From Pseudomonas sp. Marseille-Q3773 (lineage in GTDB: Bacteria; Pseudomonadota; Gammaproteobacteria; Pseudomonadales; Pseudomonadaceae), in contig NZ_OU745390.1 of assembly GCF_916618955.1 (NCBI RefSeq), forward strand, positions 496,001-560,000: DNA of 64,000 nucleotides, in the 5' to 3' direction. Of this stretch, positions 43,279-51,581 are shown in pieces (position 1 is the first letter of the stretch; each line of letters starts with the position of its first letter). The notes below the pieces were generated by a model. The model saw nothing but the letters and a program-made list of their open reading frames with translations. It had not been told where the DNA came from and made no database searches. The translations under genes were made by a program, and so were the position numbers.

Positions 43279-44223
43279 TCATGACGCGCTCCGCGGCCGT
43301 TGGGCATTCAGGTATTCGCGCAGTTGCTCGATCATTTCGCTCTGGGTGCTCAGTGGCATCAGCAGCACGCGCAGCTTCTGCGCCATCAGTTCCCAGCGCT
43401 CGATGCGCGCTTCGGCCTGCTGGCGGTAGGCCTGGCGCAGGTTGGCGTCGAGGGTGTCGAGTTCCAGTTGCGCACTGCGCTGGGCAAAACGCAACAGGCC
43501 GGCGGCGGGCAGGGCGTGGTCGAGCGGGTCGGATACCGGCATCAGCAGCAGGTCGCAATGGCGCGAGAGCATGGCCAGGTGCTGTTCCACCTGGGCGGTG
43601 AGCGAGCGCTCGTCGCAGATGATGATGGCCAGGCTGCCAGGGCGCAGTACCTCGCGGGCGCGGCGCAGGGCCAGGCCCAGGCTGTCTGTGCCCGGGGTTG
43701 CCTCGGTGTGCAGTGCCTGGTTGACCTTGGCCAGGCGGTTGAGCAGTTGCAGCAGGCTCTGCTTGCTGCGTCGCGGCTTGATTTCGTGGTGCTCGTTGTC
43801 GCCGAACACCAGCCCGCCAATACGGTCGTTGTGGCCCAGCGCGGCCCAGCCGAACAGCGCCGCAGCCTGGGCGGCCAGCACCGACTTGAACATCAGCCCC
43901 GAGCCGAAGAACAGCCGTTGGCTCTGTTCGACCAGAATGAAGATCGGCCGTTCGCGCTCTTCGTGGAACAGCTTGGTGTGCGGCTCCTGGGTGCGCGCGG
44001 TGACCCGCCAGTCGATGTTGCGCACATCGTCGCCGGCCTGGTACACGCGCACCTGGTCGAAGTCCACGCCGCGCCCGCGCAGCTTGGAATGGTGCAGGCC
44101 CACCAGCGGGCTGCGCTGGCCAGGCCGGGAAAACAGCTGGATTTCTCGCACGCGGTGGCGCATGTCGATCAGCTCGGCAAGGCCGATGCGGATGCCGGGC
44201 TCGGCCAGCGACGTGGTGGGCAT
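43279..44223 (-). CDS. DUF58 family protein
   Basis: A 314-residue cytoplasmic protein of the MoxR-linked DUF58 family. The signature region GVDFDQVRVYQAGDDVRNIDWRVTARTQEPHTKLFHEERERPIFILVEQS is intact, and the remainder has a VWA-like fold. The start MPTTSLAEPGIRIGL lies 4 bp after the moxR stop. The open frame extends 72 codons further upstream inside moxR but that part is not family-like. Confidence 0.93.
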   Translation of the reverse strand: MPTTSLAEPGIRIGLAELIDMRHRVREIQLFSRPGQRSPLVGLHHSKLRGRGVDFDQVRVYQAGDDVRNIDWRVTARTQEPHTKLFHEERERPIFILVEQSQRLFFGSGLMFKSVLAAQAAALFGWAALGHNDRIGGLVFGDNEHHEIKPRRSKQSLLQLLNRLAKVNQALHTEATPGTDSLGLALRRAREVLRPGSLAIIICDERSLTAQVEQHLAMLSRHCDLLLMPVSDPLDHALPAAGLLRFAQRSAQLELDTLDANLRQAYRQQAEARIERWELMAQKLRVLLMPLSTQSEMIEQLREYLNAQRPRSAS

Positions 44224-44227
44224 GGGC

Positions 44228-45187
44228 TCAGGCAACGGCGACGACGTCGAGGATGCGCTGGACCACGCGGTCCTGGTCGATCCCGGCGGCCTCGGCCTCG
44301 AAAGAAAGGATGATGCGGTGACGCAGGACGTCGAACAGCACCGCCTGGATGTCTTCGGGGCTGACGAAGTCGCGCCCGGCCAGCCAGGCATGCGCGCGCG
44401 CGCAGCGGTCCAGCGAAATGGAGCCGCGCGGGCTGGCACCGTAGGCGATCCAGTCGGCCAGCTCGGTGTCGAACTTGGCCGGGGTGCGGGTGGCCATCAC
44501 CAGTTGCACCAGGTATTCCTCCACCGCGTCGGCCATGTACAGGCCGAGGATTTCCTTGCGGGCGGCAAAGATCGCCTGCTGGCTGACCCGGCGCTCGGGC
44601 TTGGTCTCGCCGCCCAGGGCTTCGCCACGAGCCTGCAGCAGGATGCGCCGCTCTACCGCAGCGTCAGGGAAGCCGATTTTCACATGCATCAGGAAGCGGT
44701 CGAGCTGGGCTTCAGGCAGCGGATAGGTGCCTTCCTGCTCGATCGGGTTCTGCGTGGCCATGACCAGGAACAGCGGCGACAGGTCGTAGGTGCTGCGGCC
44801 CACGCTGACCTGGCGCTCGGCCATGGCTTCGAGCAGCGCCGACTGCACCTTGGCCGGGGCACGGTTGATTTCGTCGGCCAGCACCAGGTTGTGGAAGATC
44901 GGGCCTTGCTGGAACACGAAGCTGCCGGTTTCCGGGCGGTAGATCTCGGTGCCAGTGATGTCGGCCGGGAGCAGGTCGGGGGTGAACTGGATGCGATGGA
45001 ACTGCGCCTCGATGCCTTCGGCGAGCTCTTTGATGGCCTTGGTCTTGGCCAGGCCCGGGGCACCCTCGACCAGCATGTGGCCATCGGCCAGGAGCACGAT
45101 CAACAGTCGCTCGACCAGTTTTTCCTGGCCCAGGATCTGGGAAGAAAGAAAAGTGCGCAGCGCGATCAGCGCTTCACGGTGTTCCAT
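44228..45187 (-). CDS. MoxR-family AAA+ ATPase
   Basis: A 319-residue AAA+ ATPase, first gene of the operon. Walker A is GAPGLAKT (residues 42-49), Walker B is LVLADEINRAPAKVQ (Asp105, Glu106), and sensor-1 is in FLVMATQNPIEQEGTYPLPEAQLDRF. MoxR proteins act as chaperones for VWA-domain partners, here BatA and BatB encoded downstream. The start MEHREALIALR is the family N terminus; a 31-codon extension is rejected. The promoter must lie in the 229-bp gap to the divergent lipase gene. Confidence 0.95.
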   Translation of the reverse strand: MEHREALIALRTFLSSQILGQEKLVERLLIVLLADGHMLVEGAPGLAKTKAIKELAEGIEAQFHRIQFTPDLLPADITGTEIYRPETGSFVFQQGPIFHNLVLADEINRAPAKVQSALLEAMAERQVSVGRSTYDLSPLFLVMATQNPIEQEGTYPLPEAQLDRFLMHVKIGFPDAAVERRILLQARGEALGGETKPERRVSQQAIFAARKEILGLYMADAVEEYLVQLVMATRTPAKFDTELADWIAYGASPRGSISLDRCARAHAWLAGRDFVSPEDIQAVLFDVLRHRIILSFEAEAAGIDQDRVVQRILDVVAVA

Positions 45188-45416
45188 CGGCGACGGTTCC
45201 TGGTAGGGGCCGCAGGCGGCTGACAGTAGCTGCTTCGGCAAGGGCTGATACTTTAATCCATCCGGGGGGGCGGCGACCAATGGCGGCAGGGAAATTTATC
45301 CTTGCCGGGGCCATGCATGCGCGGAATTTTCCTGAGCATGGCTGGCCATTGGCTGATGTTCCGTCGCGGCACGCTGGCGCTTGCTTGTGCTTCTTCAACA
45401 AGCAGGAAGCACGCTG

Positions 45417-46715
45417 ATGGTACCGAATAGCTGCAACAATGAATGTATGTCCCCGGTCGCCCTGCGTTTCGGGGTGTTCTTCGATGGCACCGGCAACAAC
45501 CAGAACAATGCGGCACAGCTGGGCGCGCCAGCGCGCATGGGGGCCAGCTATACCAACGCCTTGAGCAATGTGGCCTTGTTGCATGACCTGTATCCGGGGC
45601 AGGGGGCCGATGCCGAGGGCCGCATGGCGTTTCTGAAACGTTATGTCGAAGGCGTGGGGACCTTGGCCGGCGAGGCGGACCAGGTATACGCATCTGCCAC
45701 CGGGTGCGGGTCGACGGGGGTGGAGGCGCGGGTTGCCGAGGCGCTGGCCGCGATAGCCGAGCAATTGCGCGGCTGGTGCCAGGCGCATCCCCGGGCCAGG
45801 CCCGAGCGCGTCGAGTTCGATCTGTTCGGCTTCAGCCGGGGTGCGGCGGCGGCCCGGCATCTGGCCAACCTGCTGCACGATGGCTGTGACCTGTTGTTAC
45901 CTGGGCCTTGTGCCATCGTGATCAACTTCATCGGCCTGTTCGACACCGTGGCGGCAATCGTCGCACCGTTGCAGGGTGACTTCGACCCGGCGGACGAACG
46001 CTACGCCGGCTTGCGCCTGGGGCTGGCCCCCGGCCTTGCCCGGCAAACGGTGCAACTGGTGGCGCGGGACGAGCAGCGGCACAACTACCCGCTGGTGTGC
46101 AGCGGCCATGACATCGTGCTACCAGGCGTGCATTCGAACATTGGCGGAGGTTATCCGGAGACCACGCAGGAACAGGTACTGCTGTGCAAACCGCAATCAC
46201 AGCGCGTGCCGCAGGGTATGCGTGCCGAGCAGACACGCGTATATGCCACGATGGACGCCTTGCTCGCCTCGATGCCGGACTCAGCGGGAGGGCAGGTGCT
46301 GGCCTGGGAGGTACCGGTTGCCGGTGGCCGGTCGGATGAGGCGCAAAAGCAGGTGTATGCGGCGGTATACCGTGAACGCGAAGTCGCCGGGCAGCTATCT
46401 CGGGTGTACCTGAGCATCATGCGTGAACTGGCGGTGCGGGCGGGGGTGCCGTTCGCGCCGTTGGGCGGGCAGGCCGAGCATCGGTTGCCGGCGGAGTTGC
46501 TGGCGATCAGCCGCAAGTTGCATGCCTTCGCCTTCGGCGACCGGCAGCAGCCGGAGTTGACCAGCGAGGAGGAGCAGCTGTTGCGCCACAAGTACATACA
46601 TACGTCAGCAAACTGGAATGCCTTGAAGGGGTTGCGTAACAGTGTGCTGGATATGTTGTTCATCAACCGGCCCGGGGTGGAGGGGCGGCTGAGGCATGCC
46701 AATCCGGTCGCATGA
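45417..46715 (+). CDS. DUF2235 / Tle1-like lipase or phospholipase
   Basis: A 432-residue protein with an alpha/beta-hydrolase pattern typical of T6SS phospholipase Tle1: the N-terminal FFDGTGNN (residues 21-28), nucleophile GFSRG (Ser140), Asp in IGLFDTVAA, and His in LPGVHSNIGGGYPE. No signal peptide and no PAAR, VgrG or immunity gene is adjacent. The start at 45417 follows AGGAAG; ATG 45447 is an alternative. It stands alone between the divergent MoxR operon and a REP-like hairpin. Whether it is secreted or a housekeeping lipase cannot be told. Confidence 0.85.
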   Translation: MVPNSCNNECMSPVALRFGVFFDGTGNNQNNAAQLGAPARMGASYTNALSNVALLHDLYPGQGADAEGRMAFLKRYVEGVGTLAGEADQVYASATGCGSTGVEARVAEALAAIAEQLRGWCQAHPRARPERVEFDLFGFSRGAAAARHLANLLHDGCDLLLPGPCAIVINFIGLFDTVAAIVAPLQGDFDPADERYAGLRLGLAPGLARQTVQLVARDEQRHNYPLVCSGHDIVLPGVHSNIGGGYPETTQEQVLLCKPQSQRVPQGMRAEQTRVYATMDALLASMPDSAGGQVLAWEVPVAGGRSDEAQKQVYAAVYREREVAGQLSRVYLSIMRELAVRAGVPFAPLGGQAEHRLPAELLAISRKLHAFAFGDRQQPELTSEEEQLLRHKYIHTSANWNALKGLRNSVLDMLFINRPGVEGRLRHANPVA

Positions 46716-46719
46716 GTGG

Positions 46720-46785
46720 CCCGTGGGAATGGGCTTGCATTGCAGCGGCCATGCCGGTGCCCGTGGGTAAACCCACTCCCACGGG
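46720..46785. repeat. Degenerate REP pair
   Basis: The arms 46720-46738 (CCCGTGGGAATGGGCTTGC) and 46767-46785 are inverted copies with three mismatches. They lie between the converging DUF2235 and DapA-like genes, where they could act as a bidirectional terminator. Confidence 0.65.
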
Positions 46786-46834
46786 GCTGCGCCAGCTGGG
46801 CAGCGCGATAACCGTGGGAGGGGCAGATAGCGGG

Positions 46835-47728
46835 TCAGTGGCCCGCGCCGAGTTCCTCCAGCAAGCCTTTCAGGTAGGCGCTGCCCTGCGCATCCAGTGG
46901 CTGCAGTGGAAGGCGGGGGGCGCCGACCGCCTGGCCGAGCATCTGCAAACCGGCCTTGATGGTGGTGGGCAGGCCGCGGCGGGTGATGTACTCCAGCAGT
47001 TGGTACTGGCGATAAAACAGTGCACGGGCCTCGCCCAGGTCGCCTTGCTGCACCGCGTCCCACAGCGCCAGGTTCAGTGCCGGGATCAGGTTGGGCGCGG
47101 CAGTGCACCAGCCGCTGGCACCGGCCACCAGGGCTTCCAGGGCGAGTGGGTTGCAACCGTTGTAGAAGGCCAGCTGACCCTCGGTGGCCTTGAACATGCG
47201 GTGCATGCGCTGGATGTCACCGGTGCTTTCCTTGACCATGGTCACGCTGGGCACTTCATCGAGGATGCGCAGGATCAGCTCTACCGACAGGTCGGTGCCA
47301 CTGGTCCCCGGGTTGTTGTAGAGCATGATCGGAATGTCGATCGCCGCGCCCACCGCCCGGTAGTGGGCGAGCACTTCGGCTTCGGTGAGCTTCCAGTAGG
47401 AAATCGGCAGCACCATCACTGCGGTGGCGCCGCAGGCCTGGGCCAGGCGGGCCCGCTGCACGGTACGTGCGGTGGTCAGGTCGGAGACGCTGACCACGGT
47501 TGGCACACGGCCGGCGATGCGCGCCTGGCTGAAGCGCACCACCGTTTCCCATTCGCTGTCGGACAGGTAGGCGCCCTCGCCGGTGCTGCCCAGCGGGGCG
47601 ATGGCATGCACGCCGTCGGCGATCAGGCGGTCGATGGACAGGCCCAGGGCATCAAGGTCAAGCGTGCCGTCAGCCGTGAAAGGAGTGATGGTGTAGCCGA
47701 TAACGCCGCGAATTACAGGTGTAGACAT
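46835..47728 (-). CDS. DapA/N-acetylneuraminate lyase-superfamily aldolase
   Basis: A 297-residue class I aldolase of the dihydrodipicolinate synthase family. The Schiff-base Lys is predicted as Lys166 (TMVKESTGD), the proton-relay Tyr as Tyr137 (MLYNNPG), and the pyruvate-binding loop is LGSTGEGAYLS. It sits away from lysine genes and beside a class II aldolase, so it is probably catabolic (2-keto-3-deoxy acid or pyruvate-lyase chemistry) rather than lysine biosynthesis. It is 47 bp downstream of the class II aldolase gene. Confidence 0.9.
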   Translation of the reverse strand: MSTPVIRGVIGYTITPFTADGTLDLDALGLSIDRLIADGVHAIAPLGSTGEGAYLSDSEWETVVRFSQARIAGRVPTVVSVSDLTTARTVQRARLAQACGATAVMVLPISYWKLTEAEVLAHYRAVGAAIDIPIMLYNNPGTSGTDLSVELILRILDEVPSVTMVKESTGDIQRMHRMFKATEGQLAFYNGCNPLALEALVAGASGWCTAAPNLIPALNLALWDAVQQGDLGEARALFYRQYQLLEYITRRGLPTTIKAGLQMLGQAVGAPRLPLQPLDAQGSAYLKGLLEELGAGH

Positions 47729-47775
47729 GAGCAGGCACCTCTGCCGTTGTAGGGGTTGGGGAGCAACATCGTCGA

Positions 47776-48555
47776 TCAGCCCAGGCAGTCGCCGTGGGCA
47801 CGCAAGGCACGGCGCGCGTAGTAGCTGAACGCGGCGCCATGACGTTTCGGGGTGGAGATCCAGTCGTGGGCTTCCTTGCCCAGTGCCTCGGGGATGGGGC
47901 GGATGTCGCCGGCGCCCATGGCCAGCAGCTGCATTCTGGCTGCGCGCTCGAACAGCATGGCGAGCACGCAGGCTTCCTCGACCGAGCGGCCGGCGATCAG
48001 CAGGCCATGGTGGGAAAGCAGGATCGCGCGCTTGTCGCCGATCGCCCTGGCAATGATCTCGCCTTCCTCATTGCCCACCGGTACGCCGGGCCATTCCTTG
48101 AGAAACGCGCAGTCATCGAACAGCGGGCACAGGTCCATGTGCGAGATGGCCAGCGGCACCTCCAGCATCGAAAGGGCCGCGCTGTGCAGCGGGTGCGTGT
48201 GGATGATGCAGTTGACGTCGGCACGTGCGCGGTACAGCCAGCTGTGGAAGCGGTTGGCCGGGTTGGCCATGCCGCGGCCCTGTAGCACGTTGAGGTCTTC
48301 GTCGACCAGCAGCAGGTTGGAGGCGGCGATTTCGTCGAAGCCCAGGCCGAGTTGCTGGGTGTAGTAGGTGCCGGGTTGTTCGGCGCGCGCGGTGATCTGC
48401 CCGGCCAGGCCGGAATCATGGCCAGCGTCGAACAGGATGCGGCAGGTGAGGGCAAGTTTTTGCCGTGGGGTGTAGGTGTTGTCGGCCAGCGCCGTCAGCA
48501 TTTGTTGTTGGGCGAGTTTGACGAGCTGGTCCTTGGGGGTGTGCATGGTTGTCAT
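47776..48555 (-). CDS. Class II aldolase/adducin-family protein
   Basis: A 259-residue zinc aldolase fold. Predicted metal ligands: HTHPLH (IIHTHPLHSAAL) and HHG (LLSHHGLLIAG), with SGLAGQITAR near the N terminus in the phosphate-binding position. The start MTTMHTPKDQLVK follows AGGTACC; the frame stays open 27 codons upstream into the operator region. It is the first gene of the leftward pair with the DapA-like gene. The substrate is not predictable. Confidence 0.88.
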   Translation of the reverse strand: MTTMHTPKDQLVKLAQQQMLTALADNTYTPRQKLALTCRILFDAGHDSGLAGQITARAEQPGTYYTQQLGLGFDEIAASNLLLVDEDLNVLQGRGMANPANRFHSWLYRARADVNCIIHTHPLHSAALSMLEVPLAISHMDLCPLFDDCAFLKEWPGVPVGNEEGEIIARAIGDKRAILLSHHGLLIAGRSVEEACVLAMLFERAARMQLLAMGAGDIRPIPEALGKEAHDWISTPKRHGAAFSYYARRALRAHGDCLG

Positions 48556-48630
48556 GGCGGTACCTGCATGCGGAGGGGCGACGAATTGCTGATCGGCGAG
48601 GACGCCGTCAGGACACAAAAGTGATATTAA

Positions 48631-48663
48631 TGACACAAAGTGTCATATGCAAGCGATGTGTCA
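48631..48663. promoter_or_regulatory. Palindromic operator in the divergent aldolase / acyl-CoA ligase region
   Basis: A perfect dyad TGACAC-AAA-GTGTCA spans 48631-48645, with a further half-site TGTGTCA at 48657-48663. It is 76 bp upstream of the aldolase start and 148 bp from the ligase. The symmetry suits a GntR- or IclR-type repressor, but no such gene is in the window. Confidence 0.6.
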
Positions 48664-48792
48664 TTCACGCATCAGTCCCGACAATCAGACCCAGTGCAAA
48701 CCGCTATGGCCCGCATACGTAACTGGTATTACGTGCTCCGCCTGCACGCTGTTTAGCATCGACCGGGTCTTAACCGCGACGAGAACAACAAC

Positions 48793-50340
48793 GTGAACCT
48801 CGCAACCCTAACCAGTCGAAGTGCCAGATATTGGCCGGAAAGTCTGGCGGTGATCGACCGCCGCACCCGGCTCACCTTTGCCCAGCTTGAACAGCGGACC
48901 AATCAGTTGGCCTCGGCCTTGTTGGCCCATGGCATCGCCACCGGCGAACATGTTGCGATCCTGGCGCCCAACCGGGTCGAGCTGGTGGAGGCGGAGGTGG
49001 CTTTCTACAAGGCCGGCCTGGTCAAGGTCCCGGTCAATGCGCGTCTGGCGCTGGATGAAGTGATCCAGGTACTGAACGACGCCTGCAGCGTCGCGCTGAT
49101 CGCCGACCCGCAGGCTGCCGAGGCCTTGCTTGCACGCAGGCAGGAGGTGCCTGCGTTGCGCCTGATCGTTACCCTCGGCGAGCAGGGCGGCGACATCGAC
49201 TATGCCGCACTACTGGCCCAGGGCAGCAGCCAGCCGGTCAGTTGCGACCTGCCTGACGAAGCACTGGCCGTGTTGCATTACACCTCGGGCAGTTCCGGCG
49301 TGCTCAAGGCAGCAATGCTCAGTGTCGGCAACCGCAAGGCGCTGATCCGCAAGAGCATCGCCAGCCCCACGCGGCGTGCCGGCCCAGGCGACATCATGGC
49401 CCATGTCGGCCCCATCACCCATGCCAGCGGCATGCAGCTGATGCCGCTGCTGGCGGTGGGCGCCTGCAACCTGTTGCTGGAACGCTACGATGACCAGTTG
49501 CTGCTCGAAACCATCCAGCGCGAGGGCGTGACTCGGTTGTTCCTGGTACCGGCCATGATCAACCGTCTGGTCAATTTCCCCGGGGTAGAGCGCTATGACC
49601 TGAGCAGCCTGCGCCTGGTGATGTATGGCGCAGCGCCAATGGCGCCAGCGCTCGTCAAACGGGCCATCGAGGTGTTCGGGCCGATCCTGGCCCAAGGCTA
49701 CGGCGCTGGCGAAACCTGCTCGCTGGTGACGGTGCTGACAGAGCAGGACCACCTGTGCGAAAGCGGCGACTACCACCGGCTGGCCTCATGCGGACGATGC
49801 TATTTCGAGACCGACCTGCGTGTAGTGGACGACGCTTTCCGCGACGTCCAGCCAGGCGAGGTGGGCGAGATCGTGGTCAAGGGCCCGGACATCATGCAGG
49901 GCTACTGGCGCGCACCACACCTCACCGCCGAGGTGATGCGTGACGGCTACTATCTCACCGGCGACCTGGCCACCGTGGACCAACAGGGCTACGTGTTCAT
50001 CGTCGACCGCAAGAAGGAAATGATCATTTCCGGCGGCTTCAACATCTACCCCAGCGAAGTCGAGCAGGTGCTCTACAGCCTGCCGCAAGTGTTCGAGGCT
50101 GCCGTGGTGGGTGTGCCCGACGAGCAGTGGGGTGAAGCGGTGCGGGCAGTGATCGTGCTCAAGCCTGGCATGCAGCTGCAGGAACACGAGGTGATCGAAC
50201 ATTGTGCCCAGGCCCTTGCCGGGTTCAAGAAACCGCGTGGTGTGGACTTCGTCAGCGAGCTGCCGAAGAACCCCAACGGCAAGGTGGTGCGCCGCCTGAT
50301 TCGAGACGCCTACTGGCAAAACAGCGAACGCCGCATCTGA
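48793..50340 (+). CDS. AMP-binding acyl-CoA synthetase / ligase
   Basis: A 515-residue ANL-superfamily enzyme that activates a carboxylic acid to its CoA thioester through an acyl-adenylate. The phosphate-binding loop is YTSGSSGVLKAAMLS (a variant of YTSGTTGxPKG), the adenine-region motif is YGAGETCS, the hinge is YYLTGDLATVDQQGYVFIVDRKKEMII, and the C-terminal catalytic Lys is in PKNPNGKVVRRLI. It heads an operon with an acyl-CoA dehydrogenase (14 bp gap) and an MFS importer. The acid is unknown. Confidence 0.94.
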   Translation: MNLATLTSRSARYWPESLAVIDRRTRLTFAQLEQRTNQLASALLAHGIATGEHVAILAPNRVELVEAEVAFYKAGLVKVPVNARLALDEVIQVLNDACSVALIADPQAAEALLARRQEVPALRLIVTLGEQGGDIDYAALLAQGSSQPVSCDLPDEALAVLHYTSGSSGVLKAAMLSVGNRKALIRKSIASPTRRAGPGDIMAHVGPITHASGMQLMPLLAVGACNLLLERYDDQLLLETIQREGVTRLFLVPAMINRLVNFPGVERYDLSSLRLVMYGAAPMAPALVKRAIEVFGPILAQGYGAGETCSLVTVLTEQDHLCESGDYHRLASCGRCYFETDLRVVDDAFRDVQPGEVGEIVVKGPDIMQGYWRAPHLTAEVMRDGYYLTGDLATVDQQGYVFIVDRKKEMIISGGFNIYPSEVEQVLYSLPQVFEAAVVGVPDEQWGEAVRAVIVLKPGMQLQEHEVIEHCAQALAGFKKPRGVDFVSELPKNPNGKVVRRLIRDAYWQNSERRI

Positions 50341-50354
50341 CCTGAGGAATTGCC

Positions 50355-51521
50355 ATGTACCAGCCAAGCGAAAAGGCCAAACAGATCATCGAGGCCATCG
50401 GCGGCTTCGTTCGCAACGAGATCCTGCCCCTGGAACAAAACGCCGGCCTCAGCTGGGCAGAGCCCCACCCGCGTGAGGTGCTGCAGCAGGTGTGGCAGCG
50501 CTCGTGCGAGCAAGGCTTCTACAACATCATGCTGCCTGAAACGATCGGTGGAGCAGGGTTGACCGTGTCCGACCTGTGTGCGGTGAAAGAAGCCACGGTG
50601 CTGACTGGTTCCATGCTGGCGCCGCACATTCTCGGCGAGCTTTCCGGGCCGCCACGTGTCGGCCACCTGTTCAAGGTGGCCAGCCCAACCCAGGTCGAGG
50701 CGTTCCTGCAGCCGGTGTGCCGAGCCGAAAAGGCCGTGTGCTTCGCGCTGACCGAAAGTGAAGCCGGGTCCGATGCCACGGCGATCAGGACTACCGCCCG
50801 GCGTGAAGGCGAGTACTACGTGCTGAGCGGGGCCAAGCGCTACATTTCCGGTGCACCTTATGCCGACATCGCGGTACTGCTCGCGGTCACCGGCCCCGGG
50901 CGTGGCGCCCAGGGCATCTCGGCATTCTTTGTCGACCTGAATGCGCCGGGAGTGCGGGTGGAAAGCGATTACGCGGTCATGTCCGGCGGCGGCGCCCATG
51001 GCGACATCCTTCTCGATGAGGTACGGGTGCCGGTGGCCAACCGCATTGGCGAGGAAGGGCAGGGCTTCAAGCTGGCAATGGGGCGCATCACCCTCAATCG
51101 TCTGCTGCATTGTCCAACCATGCTGGGCCTGGCGGGACTGGCGCTGAACCTGTCGGTTGACTACGCCCGCACGCGCAAGCAGTTTGGCCAGCCTATCGCG
51201 ATGTTCCAGTCGATCAATCACATGATTGCCGACATGGCCACCGAACTGCATGCGGCACGCAGCATGGTCTATGCCACTGCCGCGCTGAATGACGCCGGTG
51301 GTGATATCCGTACCCAGGCGCCGATGTGCAAGCTGTTCGTATCGGAAACGGCCTTCCGTATCGCCGACCGTGCCGTGCAGATTCATGGGGGAGCCGGGCT
51401 GTTGCGGGGGAACCCGGTGGAATGGATTTTCCGTGCTACCCGCATGATGCGCATTCTTACCGGGACCAGCGAAATCCAGCGCAACACCATTGCCAAGGGC
51501 GTGCTCATGCCCGAGCAGTGA
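50355..51521 (+). CDS. Acyl-CoA dehydrogenase-family protein with atypical catalytic positions
   Basis: A 388-residue flavoprotein of the acyl-CoA dehydrogenase fold. It keeps the FAD/substrate motifs CFALTESEAGSDA and RTRKQFGQPI, and GGAGLLRGNPVEWIFR. The usual catalytic Glu of the MCAD type should lie in YEGTxxIQ; here the segment is RILTGTSEIQ (Thr369). The alternative IVD-type position reads ITLNRLL (Asn248). So the general base is not where expected. A different oxidation or a diverged substrate is likely. It is co-transcribed with the acyl-CoA ligase. Confidence 0.9.
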   Translation: MYQPSEKAKQIIEAIGGFVRNEILPLEQNAGLSWAEPHPREVLQQVWQRSCEQGFYNIMLPETIGGAGLTVSDLCAVKEATVLTGSMLAPHILGELSGPPRVGHLFKVASPTQVEAFLQPVCRAEKAVCFALTESEAGSDATAIRTTARREGEYYVLSGAKRYISGAPYADIAVLLAVTGPGRGAQGISAFFVDLNAPGVRVESDYAVMSGGGAHGDILLDEVRVPVANRIGEEGQGFKLAMGRITLNRLLHCPTMLGLAGLALNLSVDYARTRKQFGQPIAMFQSINHMIADMATELHAARSMVYATAALNDAGGDIRTQAPMCKLFVSETAFRIADRAVQIHGGAGLLRGNPVEWIFRATRMMRILTGTSEIQRNTIAKGVLMPEQ

Positions 51522-51581
51522 AACTGCACACCCGGCCTCGAGTGGCCGGGCTCTCCCACAAGAACAATAAAAGAGATCGAC

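Noticed and set aside
46835..47728. Assignment as the lysine-biosynthesis dapA
   Set aside because: The catalytic residues fit the superfamily, but the gene is next to a class II aldolase and catabolic genes rather than lysine or purC-type neighbours.
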